Source: Pseudomonas sp. efr-133-TYG-5
Lineage (GTDB): Bacteria > Pseudomonadota > Gammaproteobacteria > Pseudomonadales > Pseudomonadaceae
Assembly: GCF_030209175.1 (NCBI RefSeq)
Contig: NZ_JARVSM010000004.1
Location: 496,001-560,000, forward strand
Length of the DNA: 64,000 nt
Reading direction: 5' to 3'
Shown: positions 15,532 to 23,240 of the stretch, piece after piece
How the letters are laid out: every line of letters begins with the position of its first letter
Position numbering within the stretch: position 1 is the first letter of the stretch
Made by a program: the position numbers and the translations under genes
The notes under the pieces: model-generated
Seen by the model: only the letters and a program-made list of their open reading frames with translations
What the model was told of the DNA's origin: nothing
The model's database searches: none

Positions 15532-15559
15532 ATCATAGTTTGTAATAAGTTAATGGCAA
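15532..15559 (-). promoter_or_regulatory. Sigma-70 promoter of the peptide operon
   Basis: On the minus strand, TTGCCA (15554-15559) and TATGAT (15532-15537) are separated by 16 bases; both boxes differ from consensus at one position or two. Transcription would start near 15525 and give a leader of about 47 bases before the peptide ATG. The surrounding 200 bases are markedly AT-rich compared with the rest of the window. Confidence 0.7.
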
Positions 15560-15573
15560 GGGGATATTGAGTA

Positions 15574-15583
15574 GGAATATTCC
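15574..15583. promoter_or_regulatory. GGAATATTCC palindrome upstream of the peptide promoter
   Basis: A perfect 10-bp palindrome lies 15 bases upstream of the -35 box. Further upstream are TTTTCTT-GCG-AAGAAAA (15670-15686) and CTATAT-GGA-ATATAG-like repeats near 15640-15655. They are candidate binding sites for a regulator not encoded in the operon. Confidence 0.4.
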
Positions 15584-15730
15584 AGTAATTTTGTCGGAGT
15601 GATCTTTTGCTTGGAAGTATCTTGTAAGTTTTAATTTGCTATATGGAATATATAGAGAAACTTCCCACGTTTTCTTGCGAAGAAAATGTAGGTTCTGTGC
15701 GAAAACAACGAGGAGATACGGGGAGGGGGG

Positions 15731-15760
15731 AAACAGACGAGGAGCCCTGGGGCTCCTCGT
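15731..15760 (-). terminator. Terminator of the rlmI-like gene
   Basis: The stem ACGAGGAGCC (15737-15746) pairs with 15751-15760 around a 4-base loop; on the minus strand it is followed by TCTGTTT. It lies 14 bases beyond the stop of the methyltransferase gene and separates it from the peptide operon. Confidence 0.7.
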
Positions 15761-15773
15761 GATACGCCATCAA

Positions 15774-16970
15774 TCAGCTGTTGGGCAGCAGGCGGCAGGT
15801 GATGCTCTTGATGTAGCGGGTTTCGGCGATCGCCGGGTGTACCGGGTGATCCGGGCCCTGGGCGCCACGTTCCAGCAGCTGGATGTTGCGATCCAGGTGG
15901 CGGGCGCTGGTCAGCAGGATGTTCTGCAGGTCGTCTTCCGGCAGGTGCATGGAGCACGAAGCGCTGACCAGGATGCCGTCCTTGTTGAGCAGGCGCATGG
16001 CTTGCTCGTTGAGGCGACGGTAGGCGCCTTCGCCGTTCTTCATGTCTTTCTTGCGTTTGATGAACGCCGGCGGATCGGCGACGATCACGTCGAAACGCTC
16101 TTCGCTGGCCTTGAGTTCCTTCAGGGCTTCGAAGACGTCGCCTTCGATGCAGGTCATCTTGTCCGCCACGCCGTTCAGCGCGGCATTGCGTTCCACGCCG
16201 TCGAGGGCGAAGCCCGAGGCATCGACGCAAAATACTTCGCTGGCGCCGAACGCGGCAGCCTGCACGCCCCAGCCGCCGATGTAGCTGTACAGGTCGAGGA
16301 CGCGCTTGCCCTTGGCGTAAGGGGCCAGGCGTGCGCGGTTCATGCGGTGGTCGTAGAACCAGCCGGTTTTCTGGCCCTGGATGACCGGCGCCTCGAATTT
16401 CACCCCGTTCTCTTCCAGCGCCACCCACTCCGGCACCAGGCCGAACACGGTTTCGACGTAGCGGTTGAGGCCTTCGGCATCACGCGCGGCGGAGTCGTTC
16501 TTGAACAGAATGCCGCTTGGCTTGAGCACCTGGGTCAGGGCGGCGATCACGTCGTCCCTGTGCGCTTCCATGGTCGCCGAAGCGATCTGCACCACCACGA
16601 TGTCGCCGAAACGGTCGACCACCAGACCCGGCAACAGGTCGGAGTCACCGTAGACCAGGCGATAGAACGGCTTGTCGAACAGGCGCTCGCGCAGCGACAG
16701 GGCGACGTTCAGGCGATGCACCAGCAGCGACTTGTCCAGTTGCACCTTGATGTCGCGCGACAGCAGGCGGGCGCAGATCAGGTTGTTCGGGCTCATGGCA
16801 ACGATGCCCAGCGGCTTGCCGCCGGCAGCTTCGAGGATGGCCTGGTCGCCGGCCTGGAAGCCGTGCAGCGGGGTCGCAGCGACATCGATTTCGTTGCTGT
16901 AGACCCACAGGTGACCGGCGCGCAGGCGACGGTCGGCGTTGGCTTTGAGGCGCAGGCTAGGCAGGGACAT
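15774..16970 (-). CDS. rlmI: 23S rRNA m5C methyltransferase, RlmI family
   Basis: A 398-residue protein, close to E. coli RlmI (396), which methylates C1962 of 23S rRNA. Order: an N-terminal PUA-like domain (RRLRAGHLWVYSNEI), a linker domain, and a C-terminal class I SAM methyltransferase with VLDLYSYIGGWGVQAA, VIVADPPAF, and the catalytic-type SASCSMHL. ATG 16970 is preceded by GGAGCG; a start at 17105 would translate a REP repeat. It is monocistronic, with a terminator after it. Confidence 0.88.
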   Translation of the reverse strand: MSLPSLRLKANADRRLRAGHLWVYSNEIDVAATPLHGFQAGDQAILEAAGGKPLGIVAMSPNNLICARLLSRDIKVQLDKSLLVHRLNVALSLRERLFDKPFYRLVYGDSDLLPGLVVDRFGDIVVVQIASATMEAHRDDVIAALTQVLKPSGILFKNDSAARDAEGLNRYVETVFGLVPEWVALEENGVKFEAPVIQGQKTGWFYDHRMNRARLAPYAKGKRVLDLYSYIGGWGVQAAAFGASEVFCVDASGFALDGVERNAALNGVADKMTCIEGDVFEALKELKASEERFDVIVADPPAFIKRKKDMKNGEGAYRRLNEQAMRLLNKDGILVSASCSMHLPEDDLQNILLTSARHLDRNIQLLERGAQGPDHPVHPAIAETRYIKSITCRLLPNS

Positions 16971-17051
16971 GACGTCGCTCCGAAAAAAAGAGCGGGAGTA
17001 TACCGTGTTGGCGCGGGTGCCGGGATTGCCGAGCGATGAAACGCTGGTGAC

Positions 17052-17132
17052 GCCTTCGCGAGCAGGCTCGCTCCCACCGAGGATTTGTGTCTGGCACAAG
17101 ATCAATGCGGGAGCGCGCCTGTGGCGAAGGCA
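17052..17132. repeat. REPIN, one arm degenerate
   Basis: A reverse REP at about 17052-17077 is standard; the forward partner at about 17106-17131 (GCGGGAGCGCGCCTGTGGCG) has diverged. The pair lies between rlmI and the convergent end of the PfpI-like gene region. Confidence 0.75.
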
Positions 17133-17142
17133 CGCTTGAGTG

Positions 17143-17682
17143 CTACTCCGACAGCGCGTTGATCAGTTCCTTGTTGAACGCCGGGATGTCATCCGGCTGA
17201 CGGCTGCTGATCAGGTGGCCGTCCTTGACCACTTCTTTATCGACCCAGTTGGCCCCGGCATTCACCAGGTCATCCTTGAGGGTCTTGTAGCTGGTCATGG
17301 TCTTGCCGTTGACCAGTCCGGCGGAAATCAGCAACCAGCCGCCATGGCAGATCACCGCAACCGGTTTGCCGGCGGACGTGGCGGTCTTGACCAGGTGCTG
17401 AGCGTCCTGGTCGATGCGAATGGTGTCGGAGTTCTGTACACCGCCCGGCAGGACGATCGCGTCGTACTGCTCGCTGCTGGCACCTTGAAAAGTCTGGTCG
17501 ACCTGGAAGTCGTCCGCCGGCTTGTCGTGGTTCCAGCCTTTGACCTTGCCGGCCTCGGCGGAAAGGATGTCGACCTGGGCGCCGGCCTGCTCCAGTGCTT
17601 GCTTGGGACCGGTCAATTCGACCTGTTCGAAACCGTCTGTTACCAAAATGGCGACGCGTTTGCCGTTGAGGGAAGTAGCCAT
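17143..17682 (-). CDS. DJ-1/PfpI family protein
   Basis: A 179-residue protein of the class I glutamine amidotransferase-like superfamily. The nucleophile elbow is AVICHGGW, with the Cys-His pair typical of PfpI/YhbO proteins; the conserved Glu is near DGFEQVEL. Members act as proteases, glyoxalases or stress chaperones; the exact activity here cannot be read. ATG 17682 is preceded by AGGAGCTTATCG, and a longer frame to 17787 lacks such a site. It diverges from the HDOD gene. Confidence 0.85.
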   Translation of the reverse strand: MATSLNGKRVAILVTDGFEQVELTGPKQALEQAGAQVDILSAEAGKVKGWNHDKPADDFQVDQTFQGASSEQYDAIVLPGGVQNSDTIRIDQDAQHLVKTATSAGKPVAVICHGGWLLISAGLVNGKTMTSYKTLKDDLVNAGANWVDKEVVKDGHLISSRQPDDIPAFNKELINALSE

Positions 17683-17856
17683 CGATAAGCTCCTGAGTCT
17701 GTGGGAGTTTGCCGCCGCACGGGACTCGAGCGATCCCGTGGGCACTACAGATTCCGAAGCCAGAGCGTGAATGAAAGTTCCTGACAATTGCCCACCGGTG
17801 TGTCGTCCTGCGGTTTTTAGAGGTTAGAATCGCCGCCTGTCCCAGAGTGTGTACTT

Positions 17857-18723
17857 ATGTCCCAAGAGCTGACCACCGAACAGATTCAACAGTCCCTGCA
17901 AGGCATCAGCGTGCCGGCGCAGCCGCAGATCATGGTGGATCTGCAGATGGAGCAGTACATGCCCGACCCGGACCTGGAGGTGATCGCCAAGCTGATCTCC
18001 CAGGATCCCGGCCTGTCCGGCTCGCTGCTGAAGATCGTCAATTCGCCGTATTACGGCCTGAGCAACAAGATCACCTCGATCCAGCGCGCCGTGAACCTGC
18101 TGGGCAGCCGTTCGATCATCAACCTGATCAACGCGCAGTCGATCAAGGGCGAGATGAACGACGACACCATCGTCACCCTCAACCGTTTCTGGGACACCGC
18201 CCAGGATGTGGCGATGACCTGCCTGACCCTGGCCAAGCGCATCGGCACGCAGGCCGGCGACGAAGCCTATGCCCTGGGCCTGTTCCACGATTGCGGCGTG
18301 CCGTTGATGCTGCAGCGTTTTCCCAACTACATGTCGGTGCTGGAAACGGCCTACGCCAATGCCAGCGCCGAATGCCGAGTGGTCGATACCGAAAACAGCG
18401 AGTTCAACACCAACCATGCCGTGGTCGGTTACTACACCGCCAAGTCCTGGCGCCTGCCGGAACACGTCAGTGCGGCGATTGCCAACCACCACAACGCCCT
18501 GGCGATCTTCAGCGACGAATCGTCGCGCAACAGCCAGCTGAAAAACCTGCTGGCGATTCTGAAAATGGCCGAGCACATCTGCGCTTCGTACCGGGTCCTC
18601 GGCAATCAGAGCGAAGACTTCGAGTGGAACGCCATCGGCCCGATCGTGCTGGATTACGTCGGCCTGTCGGACTACGACTTCGAAACCCTGAAGCAGACCA
18701 TTCGCGACCTCGGCGCGCATTGA
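17857..18723 (+). CDS. HDOD-domain protein
   Basis: A 288-residue cytosolic protein. The HDOD fold is recognisable from ISQDPGLSGSLLKIVNSPYYG and the run SIQRAVNLLGSRSIINLI, with FHDCGVPLM in the middle. Such proteins lack the full metal-binding HD site and are linked to signalling, motility or chemotaxis in pseudomonads; no partner domain (EAL or GGDEF) is fused here. It is followed 12 bases later by mutM, so the two may be co-transcribed. Confidence 0.85.
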   Translation: MSQELTTEQIQQSLQGISVPAQPQIMVDLQMEQYMPDPDLEVIAKLISQDPGLSGSLLKIVNSPYYGLSNKITSIQRAVNLLGSRSIINLINAQSIKGEMNDDTIVTLNRFWDTAQDVAMTCLTLAKRIGTQAGDEAYALGLFHDCGVPLMLQRFPNYMSVLETAYANASAECRVVDTENSEFNTNHAVVGYYTAKSWRLPEHVSAAIANHHNALAIFSDESSRNSQLKNLLAILKMAEHICASYRVLGNQSEDFEWNAIGPIVLDYVGLSDYDFETLKQTIRDLGAH

Positions 18724-18735
18724 TTCGAGACCCCC

Positions 18736-19548
18736 ATGCCTGAATTGCCGGAAGTCGAAACCACCCGTCGCGGCATCGCCCCGCATCTGGAAGGCCAGCG
18801 CGTCAGTCGGGTGATCGTCCGCGACCGGCGCCTGCGCTGGCCGATCCCCGAAGACCTCGATGTGCGCCTGTCCGGGCAGCGCATCGTGCTGGTCGAGCGA
18901 CGCGCCAAGTACCTGCTGATCAACGCCGAAGCCGGCACACTGATCAGTCATCTGGGCATGTCGGGCAATCTGCGCCTGGTGGAAGTCGGGCTGCCGGCGC
19001 TCAAGCACGAGCACGTCGATATCGAACTGGAATCCGGGCTGGCCCTGCGCTACACCGATCCGCGCCGCTTCGGCGCGATGCTCTGGAGCAACGACCCGCT
19101 CAATCACGACTTGCTGATTCGCCTGGGACCGGAGCCGTTGACCGACCTGTTCGACGGCGAGCGGCTGTTCCAGCTGTCCCGCGGCCGCTCGATGGCGGTC
19201 AAGCCGTTCATCATGGACAACGCGGTGGTGGTGGGCGTCGGCAACATCTACGCCACCGAGGCACTGTTCGCCGCCGGCATCGATCCGCGCCGTGAGGCCG
19301 GGGGCATTTCCCGCGGGCGTTATCTGAAACTGGCGATCGAGATCAAACGCATCCTCGCCGCGGCCATCGAGCGCGGCGGCACCACGTTGCGTGACTTCAT
19401 CGGCGGCGACGGCCAGCCGGGGTATTTCCAGCAGGAGCTGTTCGTGTACGGCCGCGGCGGGGAAAACTGCAAGGTCTGCGGCACCGGCCTGCGTGAAGTG
19501 AAGCTCGGTCAGCGGGCCAGTGTCTTCTGCCCGCGCTGCCAGACCTGA
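18736..19548 (+). CDS. mutM: Formamidopyrimidine-DNA glycosylase
   Basis: A 270-residue base-excision repair enzyme removing 8-oxoguanine and ring-opened purines and nicking the site. The N-terminus MPELPEVETTRRGI supplies the catalytic Pro2 and Glu3; the conserved Lys is in VERRAKYLL. The H2TH region is seen around NIYATEALFAAGIDP and the C-terminal zinc finger is CKVCGTGL...CPRC. Length is standard. Confidence 0.96.
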   Translation: MPELPEVETTRRGIAPHLEGQRVSRVIVRDRRLRWPIPEDLDVRLSGQRIVLVERRAKYLLINAEAGTLISHLGMSGNLRLVEVGLPALKHEHVDIELESGLALRYTDPRRFGAMLWSNDPLNHDLLIRLGPEPLTDLFDGERLFQLSRGRSMAVKPFIMDNAVVVGVGNIYATEALFAAGIDPRREAGGISRGRYLKLAIEIKRILAAAIERGGTTLRDFIGGDGQPGYFQQELFVYGRGGENCKVCGTGLREVKLGQRASVFCPRCQT

Positions 19549-19618
19549 GGCGAAGCGGTTGAAAAGGTCCTACGGTCTATAGTGAGTTGTCTCACTGTTC
19601 AGCCCGAAGGATCGTGCC

Positions 19619-19942
19619 ATGAAATCCCTGCAAGTCCTCGTCCTCGCCCTGCTGCTGAGCGCCAGCCTGGTCGTCCAGGCCACGGAAAGCGGCAGCGGTG
19701 ATCCGCGCTACACCATCCAGAACCCACCGGCTTACGCCATGCTCGGCGATCTGCTGATTGCCCGACCGTTATTGGTGGTGGCGACGGTGATCGGGGCGGG
19801 GGCGTTTGTCGTGTCGTTGCCGTTTACCGCGTTGGGTGGCGGTGTTGGCGAGGCGGGGCAGGCGTTGGTGGTCGAACCGGCGAAGGCGGCCTTCGTGCGC
19901 TGCCTGGGATGCACGGGGGAAGGGTTCGAGCAGCGTGAGTGA
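19619..19942 (+). CDS. Small exported or membrane protein of unknown function
   Basis: A 107-residue protein with a signal peptide (MKSLQVLVLALLLSASLVVQA) and one further hydrophobic segment (LLVVATVIGAGAFVVSLPF). The C-terminal part contains a CLGC pair. Relatives in pseudomonads are often named 'multidrug transporter', for which I see no support in a protein this small. It lies 70 bases after mutM and is followed by a large inverted repeat. Confidence 0.7.
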   Translation: MKSLQVLVLALLLSASLVVQATESGSGDPRYTIQNPPAYAMLGDLLIARPLLVVATVIGAGAFVVSLPFTALGGGVGEAGQALVVEPAKAAFVRCLGCTGEGFEQRE

Positions 19943-19954
19943 GGCTCGAAAACA

Positions 19955-20008
19955 GCCTGCGCCAGCGCCTGCCGAGGTCGTCGACCCCATGCAGGCGCTG
20001 GCGCAGGC
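19955..20008. repeat. 17-bp perfect inverted repeat
   Basis: GCCTGCGCCAGCGCCTG at 19955-19971 is repeated as its exact complement at 19992-20008 around a 20-base loop. It lies between convergent genes and could form a stable hairpin ending transcription from both sides, although no T tract follows. It is unlike the REP core. Confidence 0.8.
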
Positions 20009-20025
20009 TGCGATCTGTTGCCGGA

Positions 20026-20277
20026 TCAGGCCTTGCCGGTGATCTTGCGGTACTTCTCCATCAACTGTTCTTCAGTTTCCGGATGGGCTTCGTCCAGGGG
20101 AATGCAATCCACCGGGCAGACCTGCTGGCACTGCGGCTCGTCGTAGTGGCCGACGCACTGGGTGCACAGGTTCGGGTCGATCACGTAGATCTCTTCGCCT
20201 TGGGAAATGGCGGCGTTCGGGCACTCGGGTTCGCAGACGTCGCAGTTGATGCAATCGTCGGTGATGATCAGGGACAT
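20026..20277 (-). CDS. YfhL-family 4Fe-4S dicluster ferredoxin
   Basis: An 83-residue electron carrier. The first cluster motif is CINCDVCEPECP; the second is CTQC, an extended loop (VGHYDEP) and CQQVCPVDC, the insertion being typical of the Allochromatium/YfhL type with two [4Fe-4S] clusters. A helical C-terminal tail (EEQLMEKYRKITGK) follows. It precedes coaD in the order conserved in Pseudomonas; 151 bases separate them. Confidence 0.92.
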   Translation of the reverse strand: MSLIITDDCINCDVCEPECPNAAISQGEEIYVIDPNLCTQCVGHYDEPQCQQVCPVDCIPLDEAHPETEEQLMEKYRKITGKA

Positions 20278-20428
20278 GCTAACTCCAGCCGGGGCGGCAG
20301 GCCCGGGCGCTATAAATCAATGCGCGCAATTGTGCCGCATTGGCGCCCGCAGTGCACGCGGGCGCGATCAACTGCTGCCGGGGCGCCTTGCGTGGTGGCT
20401 GCAAGACGCTCGCAGTCTGCGGCAGCGC

Positions 20429-20908
20429 CTACTTCTTGAAACGCAGGGTCAGGGCGTCGGCCACCGCCGGGTGGACGAACTTGCTGATATCACCGCCCAG
20501 CGCGGCGATTTCCCGGACCAGGGTCGAGGAAATGAACGAATAGCGCTCGGACGGGGTGAGGAACAGGCTTTCCACATCCGGCGCCAGCTGGCGGTTCATG
20601 TTGGCCAGCTGGAATTCGTATTCGAAGTCCGACACCGCGCGCAGGCCACGCAGGAACACATTGGCGTTCTGCTCTTTGGCAAAGTGCGCCAGCAGCGTCG
20701 AGAAGCCGACCACTTCCACGTTGGGCAGGTGCTTGGTGACCTCGCGGGCCAGCTCGACCCGTTGTTCCAGAGGGAACAGCGGATTTTTCTTGGGGCTGGC
20801 GGCGACGGCGATGATCACGTGATCGAACAGGCGCGAGGCGCGTTCGACCAGATCGCCATGGCCCTTGGTAATAGGGTCGAAGGTACCTGGGTACAACACT
20901 CGGTTCAT
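20429..20908 (-). CDS. coaD: Phosphopantetheine adenylyltransferase
   Basis: A 159-residue enzyme transferring AMP from ATP to 4'-phosphopantetheine in coenzyme A synthesis. [15 protein letters not shown] carries the nucleotidyltransferase TxGH-type motif, and [12 protein letters not shown] is the second nucleotide-binding motif. Standard length. It is transcribed toward the ferredoxin gene. GC-rich hairpins lie beyond its stop near 20343-20365. Confidence 0.96.
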
Positions 20909-21023
20909 CGCGTCGTCCTGGCGGGAATCCGTTGGGGAGTCGGATGGTATCGCAGCCGTCCCGGTCGGCCAAGTCGCCTTTTCGCTAAGAAAGCACTAGG
21001 CACGGTGGGAATATTCGGCTTTT

Positions 21024-22619
21024 TCACGGGTTTCTCAAGCGTTCGCCAAGGGCTGTCGCCAGTTGCGCCGTCAGACCGTAGACCGACAATTGCGGGTTGG
21101 CGCCGATGCTGGTGGGGAACAGCGAACCGTCGTGAATCGACAGGTTACGCAGTTGATGATGGCGGCCGAGGCTGTCGGTGACGGCGCTTTGCGCATCTTC
21201 GCCCATCGCGCAGCCGCCCATGACGTGGGCGCTGCCGAGCCGGGTGCGATACAGCTCCAGGCTCAGCCCGTCGATCAGAGCGCGCGCCTCGCGCAGACTG
21301 TTCACGTAGCGTGCGTCGGCGTGCATCGGCATCACGGCCCGGGCACCGCCGGCGAACTGGATCTCGGCCATGCTGTGGAACGCCCGGCGCAACCCGTCCC
21401 AGGTGTACGGCGACAGCGGGTAGTCGAGCACCGGCGAGCCGTCGCCGCGCAGTTCGACGCTGCCGCCGGGGCTGTCCGGATGAAAACCGTCGCGCAGCAG
21501 CGCCAGCATCGCGTGGGTGCGCGGCAGGTCGGCCATGTGCTGCGCGTTCTGCTCGCCGAAACCGCCGAGCAATGTCGCCGCCAGCGCCGGGTGCAGCGGT
21601 GGCACTTCGAGTTTGTAGGCCATCGGCCCCGTGGTGCCGTCCTGCCATTGGAAGTGATCCGAATAGATCGATTGCGGCGCGCCGTAGAACGGGTTGATCA
21701 CCTCGTCGAAGCGCGCCGCGGACATGTTGACCAGGTGCAGGAAGGTGCGTTTGCCCAAACGTCCGTGCGGGTCCGGCGCGTCCGAGCGCAGCAGCAGGCC
21801 GGGGCTGTTGATGCCGCCACCCGCGAGCACGTAATGCCGCGCCTTGACCGTGATGCGCCGTCCGGTGGGCGCGACGCAGCGCTCATCCATGGCCACGCAG
21901 TGCAGGCCGGTCACCTGGTCGCCGCTGATCGCAAGTTTTTCCGCGCGGGCCAGATAGAGCAGTTCGCCGCCCTTTTCCAGGGTCGCCGGAATGGTCGTGA
22001 CCAGCATCGATTGCTTGGCGTTGGTCGGGCAGCCCATGCCGCAATAGCCGAGGTTCCAGCAGCCGCGCACGTTGCGCGGGATCACGTGCCAGCTGTAGCC
22101 GAGCTGCTCGCAGCCTTTGCGGATCACGTCATTGTTGGCGTTGGGCGGAACCCTCCACGGTGCCACGCCGAGGCGTTGCTCCATTTTTTCGAACCACGGC
22201 GCCATGTCCGCCGGGCTGTGGCCCTTGACGTTGTGTGCCGCAGCCCAGTGTTCGAGGGTCGGCTGTGGGGTGCGGAAACTCGAGGTCCAGTTGATCAGGG
22301 TGGTGCCGCCGACCGCCCGGCCCTGGAGGATGGTGATCGCGCCATCCTTGCTCATGCGCCCGATACCTTCCTGGTAGAGGCTGCTGTAGGCCTCGGCTTC
22401 AAGCAGTTTGAAATCGCTGCTGGTCTTCAGCGGACCTTCTTCGATCAGCAGCACCTTGTAGCCGGCGGCACTGAGGATTTCCGCCGTGGTGCCGCCGCCG
22501 GCGCCGCTGCCGATGATCGCCACGTCCGCTTCCAGCGTCAGGTCGTCGCTCAGTTGTGCGCCGTTGTAGGTTTTCCAGCCACGGGCGAGGCCTTCGCGGA
22601 ACAGGTCGGGAACGGGCAT
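21024..22619 (-). CDS. GMC-family FAD oxidoreductase
   Basis: A 531-residue flavoprotein of the glucose-methanol-choline family. The ADP-binding motif is VAIIGSGAGGGTTAEIL near residue 33; GRAVGGTTLINW is the GMC signature 1 region, and the C-terminal catalytic segment HVMGGCAMGED leads to SIGANPQLS. It has no signal peptide of its own. It follows, by 51 bases, a gene for a Tat lipoprotein and comes after coniferyl aldehyde dehydrogenase on the same strand, so it probably oxidises an alcohol whose aldehyde goes to CalB. Export by riding with the Tat partner is an inference. Confidence 0.87.
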   Translation of the reverse strand: MPVPDLFREGLARGWKTYNGAQLSDDLTLEADVAIIGSGAGGGTTAEILSAAGYKVLLIEEGPLKTSSDFKLLEAEAYSSLYQEGIGRMSKDGAITILQGRAVGGTTLINWTSSFRTPQPTLEHWAAAHNVKGHSPADMAPWFEKMEQRLGVAPWRVPPNANNDVIRKGCEQLGYSWHVIPRNVRGCWNLGYCGMGCPTNAKQSMLVTTIPATLEKGGELLYLARAEKLAISGDQVTGLHCVAMDERCVAPTGRRITVKARHYVLAGGGINSPGLLLRSDAPDPHGRLGKRTFLHLVNMSAARFDEVINPFYGAPQSIYSDHFQWQDGTTGPMAYKLEVPPLHPALAATLLGGFGEQNAQHMADLPRTHAMLALLRDGFHPDSPGGSVELRGDGSPVLDYPLSPYTWDGLRRAFHSMAEIQFAGGARAVMPMHADARYVNSLREARALIDGLSLELYRTRLGSAHVMGGCAMGEDAQSAVTDSLGRHHQLRNLSIHDGSLFPTSIGANPQLSVYGLTAQLATALGERLRNP

Positions 22620-22670
22620 CGATCAGCTTCTCTTTATTATTTTGGGATGCAGGGCGGGGCCGGGCAGTGC

Positions 22671-23216
22671 CTAAACAGCCGGCGGGCCGGGGTAGCCGCA
22701 ATGGGCCCAGGACTCGGCGCGGGTGTACCAGGCCATCATCACCATCTGCTGCAGGGAGCTGTGACCCATGCGCAACAGGCTCAGCGAGCTGTTCTGCCAG
22801 CGGGCGAGGAAGTCGCGCAGGGCCTGGGCACTGGCGTTTTCCCAACTGCCCCAGATACCGGTCAGCGGCCCGCGCGTCACGGCCATGCCCAGCACATCGA
22901 ACAGTTGGCGGGTGAGTTTGAGCATTTCCGGCGACAGGTGATCGAGGCTGGCATCCAGCGACTGCAGCGTGGCGTCGACCGCCGCAGGCATCTGCCCGTT
23001 GGCGACGGCACCGTCGAGCATGATCGGGATCAGTGCCCGCAGAAACAGCAGGTCAGCGCTGCGCAACGTGGCGAAGCCAGTGGCCGCCACGTTGGACGAG
23101 CAGCCGCTGAGGCTGGCGCCGAGCCCGGCGGTGGCGAGGAACGCCGTCGCGCCAAGGCTCAGTTGCAGCAGGCCACGGCGCGACAGGGCAGGTGTTTCGG
23201 TCAGGCTTGGGTGCAT
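22671..23216 (-). CDS. Tat-signal lipoprotein, likely small subunit of the GMC oxidoreductase
   Basis: A 181-residue protein. The N-terminus has a twin-arginine signal (SRRGLLQLS) followed by a hydrophobic region and a lipobox-like LSGC at residues 35-38, so it is probably exported folded and lipid-anchored. The rest is helical without a recognised motif. Its place between an aldehyde dehydrogenase and a GMC enzyme resembles gluconate dehydrogenase, where a small Tat subunit carries the flavoprotein to the periplasm. Confidence 0.72.
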   Translation of the reverse strand: MHPSLTETPALSRRGLLQLSLGATAFLATAGLGASLSGCSSNVAATGFATLRSADLLFLRALIPIMLDGAVANGQMPAAVDATLQSLDASLDHLSPEMLKLTRQLFDVLGMAVTRGPLTGIWGSWENASAQALRDFLARWQNSSLSLLRMGHSSLQQMVMMAWYTRAESWAHCGYPGPPAV

Positions 23217-23240
23217 TGTTGTTATTACCCGGCGGTGACG

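Noticed and set aside
15643..15762. 39-codon plus-strand frame upstream of the peptide promoter
   Set aside because: It has no ribosome site and its 3' third translates the rlmI terminator hairpin.
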